From: Microbacterium ureisolvens
Lineage (GTDB): Bacteria; Actinomycetota; Actinomycetes; Actinomycetales; Microbacteriaceae
NCBI RefSeq assembly: GCF_019511645.1
Contig: NZ_JAEUAX010000005.1
Span: 248,001 to 312,000 of the forward strand
Length of the DNA: 64,000 nt
Direction: 5' to 3'
Of this stretch, positions 58,694-64,000 are shown piece by piece (position 1 is the stretch's first letter; each line of letters starts with the position of its first letter). Below the pieces are notes generated by a model that was not told the DNA's origin, ran no database searches, and worked only from the letters and a program-made list of their open reading frames with translations. The position numbers were made by a program, and so were the translations under genes.

Positions 58694-60052
58694 TCAGTGC
58701 AGTGGCGGGAGCGAGTCCATCTGCCGTTCGAGGAACTCGTCGAGCATCGCCACCGCGCGGTTGTGGTTGTCGACGACGGGGTCGAGGAGGATCGCCTGCA
58801 GCAGCTTCTGCTTCGACTGCTCGACGTACGCTTCGACGAGCAGCTTGTGGATGGAGCCCTGCAGGCGCACCATCGCGGAGATGCCCTCCGGCAGCGGTTC
58901 CATCTGCAACGGCACCAGCTCGCCGTCCACGACCTTCGCCGGCACCTCGACGACCATCTCGTCCGGAAGGCCCGGGATCGCACCGCGGTTCGGGATGTTC
59001 ACGGCCGGAAGTTCGCGTTCCACGCCGCACCCGATCCACTCGATGATGGGGATGGCCAGCTCCTCGGACGACTCCAGCGGACGCTCGTCGAGGGATGCCT
59101 CGAGCGACATCAGCGTCTCGTCCGTACGGCGGGCGTGGAACCCGCGCTCGGTGTCGACCAGGCCGATGTGGTAATGCCACTCCGGGGTCTGCGCGCCCTC
59201 GGCCCAGGGCGAGCCGTCGGCGCGGTCGTGGAAGTACTGGAGCTGAGCCGGGACGTAGTCGTCGGCCCACGAGAGGTATTCGCCGATGTGGTTGGCGCTC
59301 GGCGACGGCCACAGCCCGAACCGGCGGAAGAGAATGCGCGACAGCCCGATCTCGTGCCAGTCCGAGACCCAGTTCGCCTCGCGCTCGACCTCACGCAGCC
59401 GCGGGTAGAGGTCTTCACCGGTGCGACGATCGCGGATGGTCTGGAACCACTGGAAGTGGTTGATGCCTGCCGCGGACAGCTCGAGGTTCTCGAGGGGGAT
59501 GTCCAGCAGCCGGGAGATCTGCCCGGCGCCCGCGAAGTAGCCGTGGCAGAGGCCCACGACCTTGACGTTCGTCAGGCGGGAGATCGCCTCGCAGACCTTG
59601 TGCTCTGGGTTGGAGAAGTTGAGGAAGTACGCATCGGGCGCGTTCTTCTCGATCGAGCGCGCGATCTCCAGCAGGGGCGCGAACTGACGCAGTGCGTGGA
59701 ACAGTCCGCCCGGGCCGCCGTTCTCGCCGTACACCTGCTTGAAGCCGTACGTGCGGGGGATCGTGAAGTCCTGTGACCAGTAGTGGTAGCGGTTGACCTC
59801 GATCGCGGCGACGATGAAGTCGGCCCCGGAGACCGCCTGGTCCAGGTCCGTGGTCGACGAGAGGATGGCCCGATGGCCGAGGCGCTCGATGACGCTTCGG
59901 GCGTACGATTCCATCTCGGCCAGCGGCTGCGCCGCGACGTCCATTAGCACGATCTCGAGACCCTTGTCGGCGATCGGCTGACTCAGGAGCAGGTCGCGGA
60001 CGATGGTCCCGGCGAACTGCCGGCTGCCTGCTCCGATCAAGGTGACTTTCAT
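58694..60052 (-). CDS. GH4 family glycosidase (alpha-galactosidase/alpha-glucosidase type)
   Basis: A 452-residue NAD- and Mn-dependent glycosidase. The Rossmann start is KVTLIGAGSRQFAGTIVRDL. Metal ligands are Cys169 (VGLCHG) and, most likely, His199 in INHFQW; LNFSNPEH (144-151) binds substrate. GH4 enzymes use an oxidation-elimination mechanism and can cleave alpha or beta linkages, some only on 6-phosphorylated sugars. The Cys-based site and 452-residue length fit the alpha-galactosidase (MelA)/alpha-glucosidase branch. It is rare to find it with GH1 and GH3 in one operon, together with a sugar kinase. Confidence 0.92.
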   Translation of the reverse strand: MKVTLIGAGSRQFAGTIVRDLLLSQPIADKGLEIVLMDVAAQPLAEMESYARSVIERLGHRAILSSTTDLDQAVSGADFIVAAIEVNRYHYWSQDFTIPRTYGFKQVYGENGGPGGLFHALRQFAPLLEIARSIEKNAPDAYFLNFSNPEHKVCEAISRLTNVKVVGLCHGYFAGAGQISRLLDIPLENLELSAAGINHFQWFQTIRDRRTGEDLYPRLREVEREANWVSDWHEIGLSRILFRRFGLWPSPSANHIGEYLSWADDYVPAQLQYFHDRADGSPWAEGAQTPEWHYHIGLVDTERGFHARRTDETLMSLEASLDERPLESSEELAIPIIEWIGCGVERELPAVNIPNRGAIPGLPDEMVVEVPAKVVDGELVPLQMEPLPEGISAMVRLQGSIHKLLVEAYVEQSKQKLLQAILLDPVVDNHNRAVAMLDEFLERQMDSLPPLH

Positions 60053-60071
60053 GAGGTGGAACTCTCCGTTC

Positions 60072-61031
60072 TCAGGGGGTTGGTGTGGTCTGCCGGACGA
60101 GACGCCGCGCCAGCTCGACAGCGCCCGTCACCGGGGCGCGATCCAGAATGTGGAGGTCCAGACCGGGGCGAGTCTGCGCCAGCGCTGTCCGGAGCGCCCG
60201 CTGAAGCAGGGGTTGCTTTTCGATCACCGAGCCGCCGGCGACGACCGAGTCGGCGTGCACGCCGCGGCGCAGCAGTTTGTCGATGAGTCCGGCGACGCGT
60301 TCGCCCGCGTTCGCTACGACGAGTTGGGCGATGGCGGAGCCTTCATCGGCCGCGGTGAAGACCTCGGGGGCATGCTGACCCCACCCTTCGGCGGAGGCGA
60401 CCTGAGTTGCCGTGAGCGCGAGCTCTGCTCCGTCGACGGCGGAGAAGCATGCCAGCAGCCGCTCCCCCAGCGCGTCCGCGCGATCTCCGCGGTCCAGGTG
60501 CGAAAGGACTGCCCGGGTGGCCTCACGGACGAGGGCGGGTGCGCTGCCTTCGTCGCCGAGCAGCCATCCCCAGCCGCCCGCGGTGAGGAGCTCGCCGCCC
60601 GGGGTGCGTGCGGTCGCGATCGAGCCCGTGCCCACGACCACGCCGATGGCGCCGGTGACGTCCATCGCGGGCGCCATCAGTTCGGAGTCGTTGACCACGA
60701 GCACGGGACCGCTGAACTGACGCCGCAACTCGTGCTCGAGCTCGCCGCATTGTTCGGTGCTGTCGCAGCCATGCGCCCCGACCGCGATCGGCGCGCAGAG
60801 CACTGCTTCGCCGAACTGGTCCATCAGCAGCTGCCGGAGTCCGACCCCGTCGGCTCGGAAGTCTCCGAGACGCTTGCGCCACGACGACGAGGCAAGCACG
60901 ATGTCGGCGCCCGGCCGATCTGATCCTCCGTCGGCGGGGGCCGCCCGGAGATGAGTCTTGGTGCCGCCGATGTCGACGCCGATGACGTGATCCGCGATGC
61001 TCGCGTCGCTGTCGAGAACCGGCAGGGTCAT
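60072..61031 (-). CDS. BadF/N-acetylglucosamine kinase-like ATPase
   Basis: A 319-residue sugar kinase of the ASKHA fold. ATP loop 1 is VIGVDIGGTKTHLRAAP; the second phosphate motif is VVVGTGSIATARTPGGELLT then GGWGWLLGDEGSA, typical of BadF/BadG and GlcNAc kinases. VVNDSELMAPAMD carries the catalytic Asp. I chose the ATG at 61031 over an upstream Arg-rich extension with low coding quality. It would phosphorylate a hexose or amino sugar released by the GH enzymes. Its neighbour is a NagB-like protein, which would act on a 6-phosphorylated sugar. Confidence 0.88.
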   Translation of the reverse strand: MTLPVLDSDASIADHVIGVDIGGTKTHLRAAPADGGSDRPGADIVLASSSWRKRLGDFRADGVGLRQLLMDQFGEAVLCAPIAVGAHGCDSTEQCGELEHELRRQFSGPVLVVNDSELMAPAMDVTGAIGVVVGTGSIATARTPGGELLTAGGWGWLLGDEGSAPALVREATRAVLSHLDRGDRADALGERLLACFSAVDGAELALTATQVASAEGWGQHAPEVFTAADEGSAIAQLVVANAGERVAGLIDKLLRRGVHADSVVAGGSVIEKQPLLQRALRTALAQTRPGLDLHILDRAPVTGAVELARRLVRQTTPTP

Positions 61032-61072
61032 GTCGGTGTCCTTCGGGAGTGGGAAACGGGCCTGGGCCGGGA

Positions 61073-61861
61073 TTAGACGGCGACGGCGGCGGCGGCGCGA
61101 TCGACGAGGAGCAGCGGGTTGCGGCACTCCGTAACGATCGTTGCGGGCCAGTCGTCCTCGTACGCCTCGGCGCTGGTGATACGGGCGAATGCGTCGCGCT
61201 TGTGTTCGCCGGACAGGATCATCACCACTTCCGCGGACAGCCGCGCGATGGTGTCGACGCCGACGGTGACGCCTGTGGCGGGCACCATTTCGAGGTGGGT
61301 GAACTCAGGGAATGTGGCCATATTGTCGCGACGGGTGGCGTCGCCCAGTGTGACGATGTGCGTCTTCGCGTCGCGCGGGGTTCCGGGCTGGTTGAAGGCG
61401 ACGTGGCCGTCGCTGTCCCCGGAAGCGAGCAGGAACAGGTCGATGCCGCCGGCAGCTGCGATGCGTGCGTCGTAGTCCTCCGGCGCCGCCGGGTCCGCCG
61501 TCCACACCTGTGACGGTGCGGCGGTGTCCGAACGCTCGCTCGCGGCGGCGATCGGCGCGAGGATGTCCCGCAGCGCGAAGCCGAGGCACGAGTACGACGA
61601 GTCGGGGTTCACCACCTGGTATCGGCCTGCCTCATCGGGCACGACGTAGTCGTCCATCATCACGATCACGAGGTTCGAGAGGTCACGTCCGCGCGCCGCT
61701 TCCCGTGCTAGCGCGTCGTACACCGGTACCGCGGTGCGGCCGCTGGGGCAACCGAGGAGGAACGGCTCGTCTCCCTTCGCGGACATGCGGTCCAGGATGA
61801 TCTCGGCCACCACCTCTCCGATGGCTTCGCGGTCGGGAAGGATCTGCGGGGTCAGTCGCAC
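61073..61861 (-). CDS. NagB-like glucosamine-6-phosphate deaminase/isomerase family protein
   Basis: A 262-residue protein of the GlcN6P isomerase/6-phosphogluconolactonase family. Substrate loop GCPSGRTAVPVYDA and VIVMMDDYVV (Asp70 matches the NagB proton-transfer Asp). The ring-opening triad region reads SDGHVAFNQPG: Asp151 and His153 are kept, but the Glu of the E. coli FNEP motif is Gln158. This could lower or alter deaminase activity. The gene lies 41 bp before the kinase gene, so kinase and NagB-like protein probably act in series. A different phosphosugar isomerase activity is possible. Confidence 0.83.
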   Translation of the reverse strand: MRLTPQILPDREAIGEVVAEIILDRMSAKGDEPFLLGCPSGRTAVPVYDALAREAARGRDLSNLVIVMMDDYVVPDEAGRYQVVNPDSSYSCLGFALRDILAPIAAASERSDTAAPSQVWTADPAAPEDYDARIAAAGGIDLFLLASGDSDGHVAFNQPGTPRDAKTHIVTLGDATRRDNMATFPEFTHLEMVPATGVTVGVDTIARLSAEVVMILSGEHKRDAFARITSAEAYEDDWPATIVTECRNPLLLVDRAAAAVAV

Positions 61862-61908
61862 GTTGAATCTGCCTTACTTTGATGGGGTTCGGGAGGGCGT
61901 CGGACGCG

Positions 61909-62715
61909 TCATTCCTTGACGGCGCCGGCGAGCATGCCCGATATGAACTTGCGCTGGAAGAGCACGTAGAGGATCAGCACGGGCGCCGCGACGATCAGGC
62001 CACCGGCAGCCATGAGGTTCACCTCGGTGACGTGCCGCCCTTGGAACACGCCGAGCGCCACGGTCGCGGTCTGGTTGTCACCGTGCAGGAACACCAGGGA
62101 GAGGAAGTAGTCGTTCCACGTCCACATGAAGCTCAAGAGGATGAACGTGTAGACGGCGGGCAGGAGGTTGGGAACGGCGATGGACCACAGCATCCGGAAC
62201 GGTCCGGCTCCGTCCATCTCGGCCGACTCGAAGATGCCGCGCGGCAGCGTACGGAACGCTGCACGCATCCAGAAGATCCCGAAGGGCACGCCCATTCCCA
62301 CGTGGATCAGGATGATCCCGAAGAGGTTGTCGGTGAGTCCGAGGGCTCGGAACTGGTAGTACAGCGGAACGATGATCGCCTCGAGCGAGATCATCATTCC
62401 GAGCAGGACGAGGGGGAAGAACACCTTGTCGCCGAGGACCCCCAGTACGCCGAACGCATATCCGCCGAGAAGCGCGAGAAGAACTCCGAGGACGGCGACG
62501 GCCACCGTGATGGTGAGCGACACCAGCATCGACCGCGAGAACTCGGCGTTGTTCCAGGCTGTGACGAAGTTGTCCCATTGAATCTCTCCGGTCGGACGTC
62601 CGGCACGGTCGGGGCTCAGTGCTGCCGTGACGAAGGTGGCGACGGGCCAGAGCACGACGACTGCCATCACGGTCAGAATGACGTAGTTCCAGATCTTCTC
62701 CGCGCGGGAAGACAT
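61909..62715 (-). CDS. Carbohydrate ABC transporter permease, MalG type
   Basis: A 268-residue membrane subunit. I chose the ATG at 62715, with GAAGGAG 6 bases before, over an upstream frame overlapping MalF. It has about six segments; the EAA loop reads GIFESAEMDGAGPFRMLWSI, with the first Glu-Ala replaced by Glu-Ser. The C-terminus LFQRKFISGMLAGAVKE is the usual MalG end. It starts 2 bp after the MalF-type gene. Confidence 0.92.
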   Translation of the reverse strand: MSSRAEKIWNYVILTVMAVVVLWPVATFVTAALSPDRAGRPTGEIQWDNFVTAWNNAEFSRSMLVSLTITVAVAVLGVLLALLGGYAFGVLGVLGDKVFFPLVLLGMMISLEAIIVPLYYQFRALGLTDNLFGIILIHVGMGVPFGIFWMRAAFRTLPRGIFESAEMDGAGPFRMLWSIAVPNLLPAVYTFILLSFMWTWNDYFLSLVFLHGDNQTATVALGVFQGRHVTEVNLMAAGGLIVAAPVLILYVLFQRKFISGMLAGAVKE

Positions 62716-62717
62716 GT

Positions 62718-63686
62718 TCACTCCTTCTCCGAGACGCGGGTGATCACGACCGCGATGATCATGCACAGGACAGCCATCACGACGCCGATGGCCGCGGCCT
62801 GGCCGACGTCGGGGTTCACGAACGCCGCTTTGTAGAGGGCGACGGCGGGGGTGAGCGTGGAGGTGCCCGGTCCGCCACGCGTCGTGATCCAGATGAGGTC
62901 GAATGCGCGCAGCGCGCCGGTGATGGTGAGGGTGAGCGCGATGGCCAGCTGTCCGCGCAGCCCCGGAAGGGTCACGGCGAAGAACTCGCGAACGGGGCCT
63001 GCGCCGTCCATGCGAGCCGCCTCATACAGCTCCGGCGCGATCGAGGATGCACCGGCGATGAACAGCACCATGCAGAATCCGAAGGCTCCCCAGGTTCCGA
63101 TGAGGCCGATCGCCGGGAGGGCCCAGGTGAAGTCACCCAGCCAGTTCTGCGCGAGTGCGCCGAGGCCGACTGCCCGCAGCGCCTCATTGATCGGCCCTTC
63201 GGGCGCGTACATGCGCTTGAAGACGAGCGCGATCACCACGCTCGTGAGCACTTGCGGCAGGAAGAAGATCCAGCGGTAGACACCCATGCCGGGCCTCTTG
63301 GATGTCGTGACCAACGCGGCGGAGATGAGGCCGAGCGTGATGGGAAGCAGCGCGAAGAACACGATGAGAACCAGCACGTTCCCGAGCGTCGAGCGCAGGA
63401 CCGGGTCTGTGAAGAAGTTGACGTAGTTGTCGAATCCCACCCAGACCGCTTCGGTGACCCCGTTCCACTTGTAGAACGAGTACTGCACCGACTGAACCAT
63501 CGGCCAGAGCACCACCAGCCCGTACAGAAGGAGGCCGGGTGCGGCGAAGAGAAGCCCCGCCAGTCGCATGCGGCGGCGGGCCGACGAGGTGCGCCGCCGG
63601 CGGCGGGGCACCAGCAGCATCCGGGTGGCGGGGCCGCCGTCAGCCGTCTCCGGCACGACGGCGGCCCCTGCGTGGGCGACGCTCAT
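62718..63686 (-). CDS. Carbohydrate ABC transporter permease, MalF type
   Basis: A 322-residue membrane subunit with a long basic N-terminal tail, six membrane segments from LAGLLFAAPGLLLYGLVVLW, and the EAA loop ELYEAARMDGAGPVREFFAV. TTRGGPGTSTLTPAV near the end is typical. The ATG at 63686 comes one base after the binding-protein stop (63688), so the genes are coupled. No ATPase is encoded nearby, as with the first sugar importer; both may share one MsiK-like ATPase. Confidence 0.92.
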   Translation of the reverse strand: MSVAHAGAAVVPETADGGPATRMLLVPRRRRRTSSARRRMRLAGLLFAAPGLLLYGLVVLWPMVQSVQYSFYKWNGVTEAVWVGFDNYVNFFTDPVLRSTLGNVLVLIVFFALLPITLGLISAALVTTSKRPGMGVYRWIFFLPQVLTSVVIALVFKRMYAPEGPINEALRAVGLGALAQNWLGDFTWALPAIGLIGTWGAFGFCMVLFIAGASSIAPELYEAARMDGAGPVREFFAVTLPGLRGQLAIALTLTITGALRAFDLIWITTRGGPGTSTLTPAVALYKAAFVNPDVGQAAAIGVVMAVLCMIIAVVITRVSEKE

Positions 63687-63687
63687 C

Positions 63688-64000
63688 TCAGGAACCCTGC
63701 TCCGCGAGGAATGCGTCGCGGTCATCGTTCACCGCCTGGGTGAACTCCTCCGGGGTGGTCTTGCCTGCCAGGAGGAGCTGGGTGTTCTGGGTGAGGATGT
63801 CGAGCATCGTCGGGCTGGCCCAGTCGAAGTACGGCACGTAGCCGTCGTCGGAGTCGAGCGTCGCCGTCGCGGTGGCCTCACCCGTCTGGGTGAGAACGTC
63901 GGGGATCTCGACCTCGTTGAGCATCGGCACGAGTCCGAGGTCGACCGCGGCCTGGCTGGCGTCCTGCGACATCAGGAAGTCGAGGAACGCTGCGGCGACA
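63688..64000 (-). CDS. Extracellular sugar-binding protein of ABC transporter (C-terminal part only)
   Basis: The last 103 residues of a solute-binding protein whose start lies beyond the right edge. The visible part contains AAFLDFLMSQDASQAAVDLG, matching the conserved C-terminal ...FLNFLxSxExQ pattern, and ends LLLAGKTTPEEFTQAVNDDR plus a short tail, the usual closing helix of family 1 sugar-binding proteins. It is directly upstream of the permease pair, so it is the first known gene of this importer. Confidence 0.85.
   Translation of the reverse strand, partial: VAAAFLDFLMSQDASQAAVDLGLVPMLNEVEIPDVLTQTGEATATATLDSDDGYVPYFDWASPTMLDILTQNTQLLLAGKTTPEEFTQAVNDDRDAFLAEQGS

Noticed and set aside
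1..64000. Mobile elements, CRISPR arrays, tRNA genes, riboswitches
   Set aside because: No transposase or integrase, no regularly spaced repeats, no cloverleaf-like sequence and no recognisable riboswitch were seen in the intergenic regions, all of which are shorter than 300 bases.

Overview
The window is gene-dense, GC-rich DNA with frequent GTG starts, many 4-bp ATGA/GTGA stop-start overlaps and lipoprotein-type binding proteins. This fits a high-GC actinobacterium, most likely Microbacteriaceae (Microbacterium-like). The taxon is an inference from style and gene content; no rRNA or marker gene is present. I saw no tRNA, rRNA, insertion sequence, phage gene or CRISPR array. No gene-free stretch exceeds 300 bases.

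Layout. (1) 1-5416: a sugar ABC uptake operon (binding protein, two permeases), a six-hairpin glycosidase-like enzyme and a divergent TetR regulator. (2) 5584-15333 and 21924-39954: a large catabolic island. It holds a thiolase, a hotdog thioesterase, a DHDPS-family aldolase/hydratase, an ornithine cyclodeaminase-like reductase, an aldehyde dehydrogenase, an MhpA-like flavin hydroxylase, a type I extradiol dioxygenase, two FAH-fold hydrolases, two OYE-family flavoproteins, two tandem 3-ketosteroid-dehydrogenase-like flavoproteins, two EthD proteins, two SDRs (one frameshifted), a ribose-type ABC importer, a cupin, an acetoacetyl-CoA synthetase and a TetR regulator (40011). (3) 16190-21862: a MacB-type ABC pair, a NarL-type two-component system and a DHA2 drug exporter, lying inside the catabolic island. 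(4) 40696-44700: an MMPL exporter with its own two-component system. (5) 44741-54040: two repeated amine modules (APC permease, cupin, flavin amine oxidase), an aldehyde dehydrogenase and a PucR-type regulator. (6) 54027-64000: a minus-strand glycoside operon (GH1, GH3, GH4, BadF-type kinase, NagB-like protein, ABC sugar importer, esterase).

How it works together. The catabolic island reads as a pathway for a cyclic, non-aromatic or partly aromatic compound. The KSTD-like and OYE-like flavoenzymes would adjust ring oxidation state, the MhpA-like hydroxylase and extradiol dioxygenase would hydroxylate and open an aromatic ring, FAH hydrolases and the DHDPS-family enzyme would cleave C-C bonds, and the synthetase and thiolase would take acetoacetate to acetyl-CoA. 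The substrate cannot be read from sequence.

The main discovery is a 20-bp near-palindrome, consensus GATAC-GATACGWTTC-GTATC. I find it in eight intergenic regions between 5539 and 39984, always upstream of catabolic-island genes, including the promoter region of the TetR gene at 40011. It probably defines that regulator's regulon. A different dyad (TACCGCG-YC-CGCGGTA) flanks the embedded two-component system and probably marks the response regulator's own targets.
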